A DNA stretch of 64,000 bases from Anodontia alba (GCA_964016985.1 OZ024835.1:2487501-2551500); one strand, 5' to 3'; counted from the first letter of the stretch, positions 19,571 through 30,679 are shown. Made by a program: numbers and translations. Notes: generated by a model not told the origin, from the sequence alone.

Positions 19571-19746
19571 AGTAGAACCTCGATAATTCAAACTCCAATA
19601 ATTCAAAATTCTCAATAATTCAAAATCAGTTTGAAGTCCCAACTTTAATATATGTATGCATTTTAACCCTCGATTATTCAAAGTCTCAATAATTCAAACA
19701 AAACTGTTTGGTCCCTTGGACTTTGAATTATCGAGGTTCCACTGTA
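19568..19746. mobile_element. pogo/Tigger-type MITE, AATTCAAA subfamily
   Basis: TA-bounded. Ends CAGTAGAACCTCGATAATTC and TTATCGAGGTTCCACTG are inverted repeats with two mismatches. The interior is dense in AATAATTCAAA. It resembles family C at the terminus (CAGT-GAACCTC) but has no shared palindrome. Confidence 0.8.
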
Positions 19747-20350
19747 ATTGAACAACTCCATCTCCAAGGAAAACCATTCTGAACTGAAGTGCTTACCTCC
19801 CTTGTCAAATGGGTCTGCTAGTATAGAAAAGCATTTGTCCTGAAACTACCGACTCACAAACAAAGAACTGCAACAGATGCAGCCTTGGAACGGGCAGTAG
19901 GAAAGCTACTTCGCTCTTCCTGAGGCCACGGTGGTTTCAAGACCGCGAGGCATCATGAATACGTTCCTATATAATTTTGACCCCCTTAAACCCACTTTTC
20001 TATCGTAAAACCGGGGTTTACAGGGGTATACATTATTTTTTTTATTTATGCTCAAAAACATAGATTGTGAGTATTATTCTTATTTCTGCATAAAAACATA
20101 GATTGTGAGTACTCGTTAGAACTGCCTCGACGAGGCGGTTCTAACGAATTCCCATAATCTATGTTTTGAGCAGAAATATGAAATATATCAGAATTTTTAT
20201 CTGAAAACTTTCATTTTTGATGGTGAAATTTTCAGTATATTTGAATAAACGTGTTTTCTACATTTCCAAGGGAGACCATTCTGAACTGAAGTATTTACCT
20301 CCCTTCTTAAATGGGACTGCTTGTAAAAAACAAAAGCATTTGTCCTCCAT
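19747..20350 (+). repeat. Direct repeats of ~95 bp flanking family A copy 12
   Basis: CCATTCTGAACTGAAGTGCT, TACCTCCCTTGTCAAATGGG and AAAAGCATTTGTCCT at 19747-19850 recur at 20262-20350 with few changes. The copy at 19951 sits between them. Confidence 0.75.
19951..20262 (-). mobile_element. Family A copy 12, with partial arm duplication
   Basis: Starts CATCATGAATACGTTCC. The segment TTATTTCTGCATAAAAACAT plus AGATTGTGAGTA is tandemly repeated (20040-20115). The terminal TIR is eroded (GTGTTTTCTACATT). Confidence 0.85.
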
Positions 20351-20868
20351 CCCGCTACACTTGGACCATTCTTTTCTTCAAAAGTAATCCCTCTGTGAAT
20401 GGATTCAGTGAAGCAAATTCGTTTTTGTTCTCCCTTTGAAAAGGATAAAACATTTCAGCTTGGAGTGAATTGACCATTTATAAAACTGTTACTCCAAAAT
20501 ACTGGTTTCTTCTCCCAGACTCAAAAAGCTGCAAACTTTAGTCGATACTGACAGAAAGGCAAGCGCCGAAACGATTGATCGGAACAGTCTGATATGGACT
20601 AAATATTTCCAAAGGCATGCCACCTCGAATATTTGAAAATACGTTTATTCTTAGACAATGCTTTTTGTAGTTAGTACGTCATCAGCTGTCTCTCGGGTAA
20701 TCTTAAAAGTCTTTTATTGGGCCATTTTGGAGTATTTATTGACTGCCAAAGCTGGAAAGCGCATTTCAGTCGGACCATTAAAGTAAAACATTGCTCTCTC
20801 ACATTATTTGAATTCCGTTAAACAACAATCAGATATAGTCTATATTACATACAAAGGAGCCTTTGGAC
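20350..20868. other. No recognisable feature
   Basis: No open frame or repeat family identified. Confidence 0.3.
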
Positions 20869-20942
20869 ATGTGCGCCCAGCGAAGATTCAGATCAGCCTG
20901 CGCTATCGCGCAGTCTGATCAGAATCTTCATTGGGCGCATTT
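20869..20942. repeat. E-type GATCAG hairpin
   Basis: ATGTGCGCCCAGCGAAGATT opposes AATCTTCATTGGGCGCAT. The inner CAGATCAGCCTGCGC opposes GCGCAGTCTGATCAG. Confidence 0.85.
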
Positions 20943-21267
20943 TAAAGTGTAGCCTATTAGTTGGATATTTTACTTCACGTTTTTTTCAGGTATGACGAAA
21001 CCTAAGCGCACAGTGCAGTAATTATATGTCGAATACGGAATATGTAAACGGCGAGGAATTAAATTCATTTAAACTGAATAATTCATTACGTTGTAATCGC
21101 CTCTGCCCGTCCGTCTGTCCATTACGCCATCTTGTACATCAATTTCTCATGTGTTTTGGTCATGCAAAAATATAAACGATGTTAAAACAATGGTTTTTAT
21201 CACTGACCCTTGGGATTCCTTGTCTCAATGATTTTCGTCCATTACTCTGTCTGCTCCTGCATCGTTG
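20943..21267. other. No recognisable feature
   Basis: Unique-looking sequence with a few CpG (GTAATCGCCTCTGCCCGTCC). Nothing assignable. Confidence 0.3.
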
Positions 21268-21816
21268 AACAGAACAGAACAGAACGGAATTTTTATTTAG
21301 ACGTAAACTGTTACAGTTTCTAGTCTATCAGCATGCACATACATGTATGACAATATCGTATGGTCACAAAATATATATGGCTGACAACAAATAAATACAA
21401 TGTTATTCGTAGATGATTCTGATGTAAGTATTGACTACAATTGCACGGTGGAAGTTCTAATATTCAAGAATCCTGAAATCTGCGTTTTCAAATCGTGAAA
21501 AGACAGTTTTCCCTATACTTTATATAGGGACCAAAATTCTTGAAATCCTGAAATCAGGAACAACCCTGAAAACTTTCACCCATGCAGTTGCAAATGTAGA
21601 TTGCGGAACATGATGTATAAAGACTAAATCATTTTTCTTAATCTGGAAGTTGAGCTCCATAATTACACAAACCTAGCTATATGAAAACCAGCAATTTCAT
21701 AAAAAATATTAACAATAAAGACAGATATCACGAGGTCATAAGTGTACTTCGAAGTCTAAAAGACTCATACACATATTTTCCTAATTTCTGTAACACTCCT
21801 TGTTGCTTTGTTTGCA

Positions 21817-22194
21817 CTAACAATGTAAATTTATAAACACTGATCTGTTATAATAATATGGACGAATATATTTCTGCCTCAAAATACTATAAACAGGACA
21901 CATGAGTACAAAATGGTACTCATCCTCAATATCAGACTTATTACAAAAAGTACACATGCGTTGTGCTCTATCAACAATATTTTGAGAATATCGTCCCGTT
22001 TCGATACGCAACTGATGAGAAGATAATCTTAATCGGGATAAAGCCACTCTCAGTTTGTTTGGTAAGACTTTCAAATAATGCTCAAAATCGAAAGACAATA
22101 TGTAGTTTTTATAAAGTGTAAGCACTCTGTTGTTGGCGATATCGTTATACCAGCTTTGTTTAAAAACATCCAATACTCTTTCTTTAAACTGCAA
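21817..22194 (-). pseudogene. LINE ORF2 C-terminal domain relic
   Basis: 125 codons including LRVALSRLRLSSHQLRIETG and a terminal cysteine/histidine motif C-x2-C-x9-H-x4-C (CTFC, YHFVLMC). This motif is typical of the C-terminus of many LINE ORF2 proteins. It is joined out of frame to the segment at 22205..22585. Confidence 0.75.
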
Positions 22195-22204
22195 ATGAAA
22201 TGTT

Positions 22205-22585
22205 TTAGATCAACCGAAAATGGATTCCTCCAAACAAAAGAAATCCATACTTATCTAAAAGGGACTTGACGTTTTTGGTCCAGTTACATGCATTTACACC
22301 AATGCTACAGGCATCCACAAGTAAGCTATATAGTCTATTTACCAGAATACTATCGGTATTAATTATATGACACCAAAATTTAATAATGCGTGTATATCTT
22401 GAAACATATAAAGGATAACGTTCGAGCTCCCCGTATACTCCCATATTACACGTTGAAGACTTTACTTTCAATAAATACTTACAAAATTTAAGATGAATTC
22501 TTTCGATTTCCTTACATTTTCCAAAACCCCATATCTCACAAAAGTAGCTAATAGAGCCCACAAAGGCATCATACAACTGACACAT
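22205..22585 (-). pseudogene. LINE reverse-transcriptase downstream region relic
   Basis: Contains LYDAFVGSISYFCEIWGF, then IERIHLKFCKYLLKVKSST and YGELERYPLYVSRYTRIIKF. This block (C-E-x-W-G, then HLKFCK, then YGELxRYPL) is characteristic of LINE ORF2 just after the RT domain. The frame opens a few codons upstream of the apparent Met (FNPKVM). An upstream piece with the HTGKQTYKLQNT block is in another frame up to about 22788. Confidence 0.78.
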
Positions 22586-22790
22586 AACTTTAGGATTAAA
22601 AGAATATCTTTGAACAGTGTACCTTCATCATATACTAAAGGGTTCATGCAAGAACACAACGATGCTTGGAGTCCGGTGCAGGTGTTTTGCAACTTATATG
22701 TTTGTTTTCCTGTATGGTTTGATTGCTTGCAAGGTAAATACATGTATGGCCACCTATCCAAAGAAACATGTATGATAATTTGATACAAAA

Positions 22791-23955
22791 GAATTTTGAT
22801 ACGTCAGTTTTCGGTCGTTTCCTTGGTTTCACGCCGTTTGTAGTCTGTTCAGGACTTCAAAGACGGTAAATCTAAGTCACGTGACAACAAGAAGCATCTT
22901 CAAAAAAGAAGATAAGCGACGAGGGATAGCAGATAATTGTTGGCATTTTTATTTTCAATATAATAATAGAGGTTCTTAAAACGAAGCCCACTTTTGACTA
23001 GAAACTTTGACAGTTTCCTTGTCAAAGTCACACCCCACTCTGTGTACCCACGCAGGGTACGAAGTTGATATCTGATTTCACCGCCGTACGCGCATTTCTT
23101 TGCACGATAGCTTCTCATTGTCATTTTGACATACCGCAATTTAAATCTATGGAATGACTGTCGCAATCCTTAAATCCCTAGGACGTCTGATTGCACCCTT
23201 TCTTTTGAGATCCGTGTCAGTTCACCTGCACATTACGACTTGTCACTGGTTCAACATTTTATTAATGTTCTATGGCGGGTACGTAGAACATATTTTTCTT
23301 GGTATCTACAAAAAAGACCTTGTCACTTTGCACAGTTGCAGGTTTCAAAAATTACTTTTACTCTGAATTAGGGTCCTAAACATGCTAAAACAAAGCAAAC
23401 AAAATTTCATTTCATCTTCTGACGTTGAGAACTTAACTACAAGTCCGTCATAATTTTGTCTCATTTGATTTTCCGCTAGATTCGGCAAATAGACATATGA
23501 TTTATCTTTTCTGGGTCCGTTGAAATACCCCCAAAACATCCCAAACTACACTGAAACACAGAAAACCATACCCCAAAACACGTTTGAAACTTCTTGAGTC
23601 ACAAATCAAACAGCTGAAAATCCAATATGAATAAATATTATTTGATTTATCATCTATACTCATTGTAGGGAAATTAACAAAGTATTTCTACATAGCTTCT
23701 GGTGATTGACGGCACCTTATCTAATGATTGCCTTTTTTGTTCGCTAGTATGCAAGATGTGAATTTTTGTAATGGGTCGGCTTCTTTTGATGTGAAATTAC
23801 AGAGCAAAATGTTGTTTTTTTTTTTATTTTTTATCATTTCTTTCATTTATTTGTTTGTTTCTTTGTTCGCTCGTGCGAGCGTTCGGGCATATTGAGTGCG
23901 TGTGTTTAAGAAACCAAACGTCACATGCAGGTTCAGTGGAAGAGTTTTGTTTTAT

Positions 23956-23957
<2 letters not shown>
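22791..23957. other. No supported gene
   Basis: Several 60-90 codon frames on both strands without motifs. AT-rich, with a T-rich tract near 23815 and a CGCTCGTGCGAGCG palindrome near 23867. Confidence 0.3.

Positions 23958-23988
<31 letters not shown>
23958..23988 (+). repeat. Poly-T run (31 T)
   Basis: Uninterrupted T tract followed by CCTATTGC. It may be the poly-A of a minus-strand retroposon, but no body is recognisable. Confidence 0.9.
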
Positions 23989-24207
23989 CCTATTGCAAAG
24001 ATACTACTCAAACTGTGCAGATGCACGTGCCGATCTGGAGCTTTGTTGGTCATATGTATTCTTGGACGCCGCCCATATTTCAAGTAAGTCTTTTAATACT
24101 GTGAAGACACAAAGACCTTGATCAGACTGCGCAGATGCACAAGCATGCGTATGATAATCTAGAGTTTGGCTCCTCAAATGTTTCTTGGGCATCACTTTCT
24201 ATTTCAT

Positions 24208-24332
24208 TTAAACTTTGTCCTGCTGAACCCGGATATACCCTGTTTTGCAAACAGTGTAGATCCAGATCAGTTGGCTTCTGAAAACTAGAAATGGGCGTGG
24301 CATCTTAATTTATTCAGCAGGACAAGGGTTAA
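24208..24332. mobile_element. B-family TTAA element, copy 3, internally deleted
   Basis: Ends TTAAACTTTGTCCTGCTGAA and TTCAGCAGGACAAGGGTTAA are inverted repeats. The D hairpin stops after GATCAGTTGGCTTCTGAAA and the distal arm is missing, leaving a 125-bp derivative. Confidence 0.85.
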
Positions 24333-24413
24333 GTATTTTTGTTTTTGCAAAAGTACTGACCCATCCATATTTCATTAATGTTTATCTGCTGCAAGACTCA
24401 GATCAAACCCAGC

Positions 24414-24602
24414 GGGCACATGACGTAAATATAACGTCGCCTCAACGTCGATGCAACGTCATACATGACGTAAATATAACGTCGCCTCAACGCCGATGCA
24501 ACGTCATACATGACGTAAATATAACGTCGCCTCAACGCCGATGCAACGTCATGACGTTGCATCGACGTTGAGGCGACGTTATATTTACGTCATGTGCCTG
24601 CC
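24414..24602. mobile_element. Foldback palindrome with one arm triplicated
   Basis: Ends GCGGGCACATGACGT and ACGTCATGTGCCTGCC. The left arm contains three direct 45-bp units starting at 24420, 24465 and 24510, each ATGACGTAAATATAACGTCG, then CCTCAACGYCGATGCAACGT. The right arm is one inverted unit, 24552..24600. The central junction GCAACGTCATGACGTTGC is a perfect palindrome. The CCCAGC and ACGTAAATMTA elements link it to family I. Confidence 0.88.
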
Positions 24603-25334
24603 AGGAACTGTATGGGTGCTCATTATACTGAGCTACCAAACATCTTTGATACCACATTCCACTTAAGATAATAAATAAGTAAATAAGGTAGTTTAGAGTA
24701 AAAAACAGATAAAGTAAGTGGTTTATTGTGAAACGGTAAATAAATAACGTGGTTTGGGGTATTTTGGGGTGGTAGGCGGTGGTTAGGTGTGTTTCAACGG
24801 ACTAATCCTTTTCTACGAAATCACCTTCGCGCCATGTACATCATTCATTCTATCAAATTGTTATTCTAAATTAATGAGGTTTTCTTAGAATTTCAAAACT
24901 TGACTGTGTCGTGAACTTGAAGATCATATTTTAAAGATGATTTAAAATGCGCACAACGAAAGCTGAATCAAAGTATGTGACAAAGATAAACATTTCATGA
25001 GATTTATCATGGCTTCAAGGCACGTACATTCTTCCATACAGAGGCTGACAGGCTTAGGTCACATATGATCTCATAAGACTTCGTCTAAAATTAATAATAA
25101 TTGAAACAAATGCAGATCAGTAAATGAAAAAAAAGAAACAAATATATTCTAAAAAAGAATTACACTTGAGAGCAATGAACACACTAACAAAACTAAGACC
25201 AGCTGTAGTTGTACGGTTAATTAAGTCAAATCAATGAACATTTTACGCAAATGTCAAAAAAATATCCCGGAATCGGCTCAATGATTTCACAGTAGCAGAA
25301 TATAGAAACTGAACTGTAATGAAGTATAAATCAA
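24603..25334. other. No recognisable feature
   Basis: AT-rich sequence with no gene, hairpin or repeat that I can identify. Confidence 0.3.
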
Positions 25335-25720
25335 AGCACTGAGAGTACTGCCGATTGTCTCTCTGTGTAGGCTGGGTAGATTGTCCTGAATGGGGACTTG
25401 AGATTGTTTCATTTAAGCCTGTAATTCAAGCAAACAGTGCAGACCCTGATCAGACGCCGCATTCTGCGGCGTCCGATCTGGGTCTGTACTGTTTGTTAAT
25501 GCCCTAGTCCAGGTTTTACAGATAACTCTCTATCAATAGCACTTTGACGTCACAGCGAAAAAGAATACAGCGGCTAAAAATAACCATTGCCTGGATTTCG
25601 TACAAACGCGCTGTTTGATTTTATTGGTCAATGATAATCACGTGGACAACAACCTGAAGAAAGGTTTGGCGTTTGTCTACTATGGTTCGATTGTAAACAA
25701 TCCACTCTTTAAAAGGAAAA
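25335..25720 (+). repeat. M-family block (M1), unoccupied paralogue of M2
   Basis: Aligns with 47167..47467 plus 48795..48890. It carries a D hairpin (25430..25496), CAGGTTTTACAGATAACTCT, a CRE-like TGACGTCA at 25545..25552, GGCTAAAAATAACC in the TATA position and TTGGTCAATGATAATCACGT. At 25597 it has single-copy TTCGTACAAACGC where M2 has the 1.3-kb insertion, so it gives the empty site. Confidence 0.8.
25430..25496. repeat. D-family hairpin inside M1
   Basis: GCAAACAGTGCAGACCCTG opposes GGGTCTGTACTGTTTG. The inner CAGACGCCGC / GCGGCGTCCGAT pairs. M2 has a hairpin at the same place, so this insertion predates the M duplication. Confidence 0.9.
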
Positions 25721-26011
25721 CACAGACTACGAGGGCCTCGTAAACTGTGTATTTGTCAAATAATCCTGAACTATGCGCACGAAATAATTACTACTTGTCA
25801 TTCGTCACTTTAACCTTTGCTTTGAGTGTTTAAATGTTTCTGTATCTGCTAATGAATTTTCGTTTAAGCACTACATTCTTATGCCATTTCTAGAGAAAAA
25901 TAATAGCAAAGTGACATTCTCTCTAGCAACCAATTAATAAACTAATACATTACGTAACTATCAAAGAGGAAATGAAATTGGATTCGAAGGAGAGCATATT
26001 TTGCGTCGAGG

Positions 26012-26240
26012 TTAAAACTCATTTAAGACTAGCGTCCCATAAATGGGACATTGGCAAACAGTGTAGACCCAGATCAGACGCCGCAGAACGCGGCGTCTGA
26101 TCAGAGTCTGCACTGTTTGCATTAACTACAGGCATTTTAATAAGACATAGTAATAATAGAAACTGACCAGACACCCCTCAAACTGGAAATGGACTGGAGC
26201 AAAGACTTCAGGTAGAAGAGTCTACTCGGAATACATGGGC
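26012..26240. mobile_element. N-family element (N3)
   Basis: Starts TTAAAACTCATTTAAGACTA and GCGTCCCATAAATGGGAC. It carries a perfect D hairpin at 26054, then AGACACCCCTCAAACTGG and GTAGAAGAGTCTACTCGGAA. The right TTAA end is eroded. Confidence 0.65.
26054..26120. repeat. D-family hairpin inside N3
   Basis: GCAAACAGTGTAGACCCAG opposes GAGTCTGCACTGTTTGC. ATCAGACGCCGC / GCGGCGTCTGAT is perfect. Confidence 0.92.
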
Positions 26241-26375
26241 CAAACAAAAAGTAAATTAGCTGTAATTAGGAAATATTGTCTTCGCTTTGCAGTCTGGTCC
26301 GGGTACTCGCTGTCCATTTATGGGAAAACTGGCTTTTATGTAGTGTATCTGAGCCTTAATGTGAACAAAACATAC

Positions 26376-26560
26376 CTTCGGGCACGCGCGTCCAGCGAAG
26401 ATTCAGATCAGCCTGTGCATCTCGCAGAGTGATCAGAACCTTCACTATGCGCATTTTGGACAGCCAAGAATGCAGTTTCTTCACGCAGACAATGAGGACT
26501 CTGAAAAGACTGTGCAGATGCACAGGGTGGGCGCATACGTGTTTTTGCACTGCTAAAAGC
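26376..26560. mobile_element. E-family element, decayed
   Basis: GCGCGTCCAGCGAAGATTC, AGATCAGCCTGTGCATC, AGTGATCAGAACCTTCACT, then GGACAGCCAAGAATGCAG. Same order as 7433..7628. Confidence 0.65.
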
Positions 26561-26728
26561 CTATGGAGAAAAACGAAAACAGAATGAATGCTATTTTTTG
26601 GAATATTTATTCGATTTCGCATGCTTTGATCATCTTTTTTATTCTTGACACAGATTTTCTGGAAGTCAATACCCTTAAACCTAACCACTCTCTGGGCTAA
26701 TTTAACGGAGGACAAATTCACGACATGT

Positions 26729-26752
26729 TTTTTTTTTTTTTGTTTTTTTTTT
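26729..26752 (+). repeat. T-rich tract
   Basis: Two T runs separated by one G, just before a G-family foldback. Confidence 0.85.
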
Positions 26753-26754
26753 CA

Positions 26755-27045
26755 CGTAAACATGCTTTTTCATTTCATGCAAATCGTCGTAGATCATTTT
26801 GAATGAAAATTCACTGCCGTTTTCTGGGCAAAAATAAGAATAATATCAGTTTGTTGTCTGATGATTAATCTTTTCAACTGACGACAATTTAAAATATTTT
26901 TTCTTATTTTTTCCCAGAGAACAGGTTTTCCCTTTTCGTGCAAATTGTCTCTATTGGAGACAATCTGCATGAAATGTGTCAAAACCTGTTTTTCTGGGAA
27001 TAATAATACTAAAAACATCAACAGTTCGTCGTCTGCTGAATAAGT
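26755..27045. repeat. G-family foldback, composite
   Basis: The clear hairpin 26872..27043 has TTCAACTGACGACAATTTAA at one end and TTCGTCGTCTGCTGAA at the other. The core arms are GTGCAAATTGTCTC and GGAGACAATCTGCATG with CAGGTTTTCCC and AACCTGTTTTTCTGG outside them. A partial arm precedes it (26760-26870). Confidence 0.75.
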
Positions 27046-27560
27046 CTAGAGTGTGGTAAAGTTGCACAGCACAGAAAGCAATGCAATATCGTAAATGTAT
27101 TATAATTTATTCTATTACGCCAAAATGTTTGACTTGATGTAATTAAGAAAACAAATACCCCCAAAAAACATAAAACATAAAAAACATAATGATTTTCATT
27201 ACGAATAGCAGGAATAGCAAGTTACAAAGGCTTTATGAGCGCTGCAGTGTAGTTAACTGTTAAAATAACTTGAAAATAGTCGTCTGTCTCTTGAAGCGTA
27301 ACTAATCAATTTAATTTTGTCGCAAAGCGTGGCATTTGTTTCTATTAAGAAAATGAATTCCCACACGTCATGTTTTTATTCATTAATAATGGCGTTATAA
27401 ATGTGTTAGATGGAAGCATTCATTAATTAGTGCTCTCCAGTGCAGAAACCGATGCGACTTCAAGCAACCGCGCATCATTCGCGTCGCTAATGCATACCTG
27501 ATAGACAGAACTACCGAAGGACATTTAGCTTAGCATGCAATTAATACTACTCGTTTTTGT
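27046..27560. other. No recognisable feature
   Basis: No supported feature. Short CATAAAACATAAAAAACAT repeats lie near 27170-27190. Confidence 0.3.
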
Positions 27561-28380
27561 TTTCTATCGATGGCGTTAGTGCCGTGTAGCGACCATAAAA
27601 CGTTTCTCCATACTTCAATATACAGTCGAACCTCGATGGCTCGAACATCTTTGGGACCATGGAAATATGTTCGAGACATGGGTAATTCGAGCCACTGAGG
27701 GTTAATTATGGTGCCAAGTCAGAAAGCAAATGGCGAAAATTTAGGGATTTTTTTCGATTTTCTACACAGTGATTGTATGTTGAGTGTACTCATTAGAATC
27801 GCCTCGATGATGCGATTCTAATGTGTACACACAACATACAATTTTGTGATAAAATAAGAAAAGTTCCTTAAATATTTGTTTTCTTGAGCTATCAGAAGAA
27901 TTTTGTAGGGACTCAAAAACGAGTTCGAATTAGCCATGGTAAAGGAGCCATCGGTGTTCGAGCCATCAAGGTTCGACTGTATATATTTTTTGTCGTTTAT
28001 GCTCGTTGCAGCCATATATGAGGGTAACTGATGAAGCCTAAATGGTCGAAACTAGCTTGTCTTGCCCAGAACAATTGTCACTTCAGCTGTTGTCAGTTGT
28101 ATAAGTGTCCATTGCTCTCAAGTGCCATTCCTTGTGGAATCTGTTTATCTTCACTACAGCTAGTGTTTGTGCCGTGTTGCAACCGTAAAACATCTCCCCG
28201 TACTTCACTATAGTGTAGTTTATATTTTGTTGTCCTTTGTGACTATTTCGAAATGTTTGAAAATTTATATGAGGGTCGCTGAAGAGGCCTAATTGGCTGG
28301 GACTAGCTAATTTGGTGTAGAAAACAGTTTACAGTTATATGCTCATTGCTCTCAAATGTCATTCCTTTTTATTTGCTTGT
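27561..28380. repeat. K-type repeat in two direct units, first one split by a C element
   Basis: TTAGTGCCGTGTAGCGACC plus TAAAACGTTTCTCCATACTT (27572-27616) recurs as TTTGTGCCGTGTTGCAACC plus TAAAACATCTCCCCGTACTT (28166-28206). ATATGAGGGTAACTGATG (28015) recurs as ATATGAGGGTCGCTGAAG (28266). TCTCAAGTGCCATTCCTT recurs as TCTCAAATGTCATTCCTT. The C element 27621..27981 lies in the first unit. Confidence 0.7.
27621..27981. mobile_element. C-family pogo-like MITE, complete
   Basis: TA-bounded. Ends CAGTCGAACCTCGATGGCTC and GAGCCATCAAGGTTCGACTG. The palindrome at about 27773-27842 is complete: GTGTACTCATTAGAATCGCC and GATGCGATTCTAATGTGTAC. Best full-length member of family C here. Confidence 0.88.
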
Positions 28381-28389
28381 CTAGTAAGT

Positions 28390-29057
28390 AGAACCTCCTC
28401 CATTTTAGATTTGTTATACCGATAACTGAATTGTTTTGTGTTCATTTACATGAAGAATTAAAAAAAAAAGAGATTAGGAACAAACAAAGACAAAACAAAG
28501 CCACATATGACACCACAGACGCACGGACAAAGAAGAACTGTAACAGAAGAACCGCTTTGTAACGGTCAGTAGAAAAATACTGGGGTTTGGGGTTGGTGGG
28601 ATTTAAACAAGTTTTACTTTCGCGAAACCGTACAGTTAAATCTGGTGCAGCTCCAAATTACAAACATATGTTTAGTTCCCATAGGAATCCTCTACCTCAT
28701 CATTGCAAAAATTGTTTTAATCATTATTTATTTTATAATTTGCAACAATTCAGTTTGCGTATTGCAACAATTCAGTTTGCGTTTTGTGAAGTAAGGACGA
28801 GGTTTCGAAGTGTTTCTCATTGTCGTCATCTATTAAATAGATAACATTACACACTATATTTGTTTTTGGTCTTTATAACTCAAACTAGCTGAGTCCTTCT
28901 ATGTCATTCTTCGATAAGATAATGTGTTACAAATTCAGGTAATGTTTTGTGGAGTAAGCAGGAGGTTTCGATGGAGTACAACTAGTTTACGCCCCTCAGT
29001 ATCTGTTTCTCTAAGGCTGCTCTAAGGCGGTCCCTTTGTTGCAATATTTGTTTGCTC
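28390..29057. other. L-family remnants and unique sequence
   Basis: 28440-28600 contains reverse-orientation L motifs (GACGCACGGACAAAGAAGAA, CTGTAACAGAAGAACCGC). A short tandem TTTGCGTATTGCAACAATTC pair lies near 28743-28775. No gene. Confidence 0.4.
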
Positions 29058-29256
29058 TTAACCCTACTCCTGATGAACCCGGATATGCCCTGCCTTTGCA
29101 AACAGTGTAGATCCAGATCAGTTGGCTTCTGATCTGGATCCGCACTGTTTGTCATTCGGTAACTGAATTTATATCAACAGCCGGATCAAGTACCTGACTG
29201 GCTGACAATTTGAACTGGGCGTGGCATTTTAATCTATTCAGCATGACACGGGTTAA
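29058..29256. mobile_element. B-family TTAA element, copy 4
   Basis: Starts TTAACCCTACTCCTGATGAA and ends TTCAGCATGACACGGGTTAA. The D hairpin at 29097..29153 has a shortened centre (GTTGGCTTCTGATCTGG). The body GACTGGCTGACAATTTGAAC matches copy 2. Confidence 0.85.
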
Positions 29257-29331
29257 ATTGGTTATTACAACTGTACCGCTGTGTCATTTTACGAGTGTTT
29301 GTTCTTAATGTCTTCTTCTTTCGGTACTTCG

Positions 29332-29609
29332 CATCACGAAAACACGCCTATATAATGACCCCCTTAAACCCCACTTTTATATAGTAAAACTGGGGTTTAC
29401 AGGGGTATACATTATTTTTCTTATTTCTGCTCAAAAACATAGATTGTGGGTACTCGTTAGAACTGCCTCGCCGAGGCGGTTCTAACGAGTACCCACAATC
29501 TATGTTTTGAGCAGCAATGTGAAAAAAAAAATCAGTTTTTAAACTGCAAATTTTCAGTTTTTTGGAGGTGAAATTTTCTATATATTTGAATAGGCATGTT
29601 TTCGTAATG
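29332..29609 (-). mobile_element. Family A copy 13
   Basis: Starts CATCACGAAAACACGCC, so the GACCCC-side end carries the CACGCC form usual for the other end. The ATTTTG before GACCC is deleted (TATATAATGACCC). The palindrome is near-perfect apart from one arm AACTGCCTC. Confidence 0.93.
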
Positions 29610-29727
29610 GAGACGGCTGTGCTGTCTGATTATGACCTTTCCTGTGTAACTTTATATTGTTTGTGAGAGCAGGCATTACTCTCAGTGTTATTCCAATTTA
29701 GTACGGACTCTAGTACTAAATTTTTGC

Positions 29728-30545
29728 TAACCCTAGCATCGGAAAGATATAAGATTTATTTCGATATAGGAAGAAAGCCTGGACATGTCTTTATATATAA
29801 CAACTGTATAGCAGAAATGCATACATTGTATCTCGCGAGAACTCGCGCGTTTCTATGGTGGCGCAGTTGATACTTAACATTTTCTAAGTATACAAAACCC
29901 TATGTATTCAGGTTAATCATAAACAAGAAAGAAAAAGTGCTCAAAAAAAGAAAACAGAATGTTTATTTTCTCACGTGATTAGGCAAACACGACGTCATCA
30001 GTGACACCCTGGTTGTTTGCCACATTTAAGGGAGAGTACCCAATTTTCCTATCTGACATGAATTTTTAAATTTCACATGCAAACTGCGTTTCAAACAAAC
30101 CTTCTACCTTTACCTAATTTCAAAACCTTTGCTGACAAACTATACTATGTAAGTATGTATGCAGACCAAACATAATATTTGACATAGTTCTGCAAACTAA
30201 AATGTTTATCAAAATTTCATAAAATACACGCTGTTTTACAAACTGCAACAAGAATTTTAAACAATCAGTGCTAATTTATATTCAGACATCAACTGTACTG
30301 ATTAATTTATCGCGAGTTGGGTGTATATTGAGAGTATTTTACCTGTTAGTATATACATGTGTACTATACACTTAATAGAACTTACAGTTGCTTGGCAAAA
30401 CTCTAAACCAGTATCATGCAAAAATGCATGCGTTTCTCCAAAATACAATTAGTTTCGCATTGCTATACAGCGGTTTTGTATGAACTAATATCCAAGCTTT
30501 ATATATACAAAAACTCAGCCGTTTATCTTTCCGATGCTAGGGTTA
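29728..30545. mobile_element. Unassigned 818-bp element with 22-bp perfect TIRs
   Basis: TAACCCTAGCATCGGAAAGA plus TA at 29728..29749 is repeated exactly inverted at 30524..30545. The interior is AT-rich and has no open frame above 61 codons, so it is non-autonomous if mobile. A CTCGCGAGAACTCGCGCG patch lies near 29834. The outermost TA could be a TA target duplication (Tc1-mariner style), but because it is part of the palindromic end this cannot be told apart. No second copy in the window. Confidence 0.6.
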
Positions 30546-30679
30546 CGTTTTTTGCAAGGTACAGAAATTGAGAAACCCGACTATTTAAAATCTAATAAAC
30601 CCTTTCCCCCTGAGGTTATAAAATGGACTTTTCCATCACTGAATTCGAACATGTCCACAGTAAATAGGGATGTCAGTCA

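Larger units (their letters stand above)
21268..22790 (-). mobile_element. 5'-truncated LINE (non-LTR retrotransposon), 3' portion
   Basis: On the minus strand this is the C-terminal part of a LINE reverse-transcriptase ORF, a ~550-bp 3' UTR, and a tail of TTCTG repeats (plus-strand GAACAGAACAGAACAGAACG at about 21269-21288). Homology is readable in at least three frames, so it is an old inactive copy. The 5' end of the similarity lies near 22790. The family within the LINEs is not resolved from this fragment. Confidence 0.8.
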
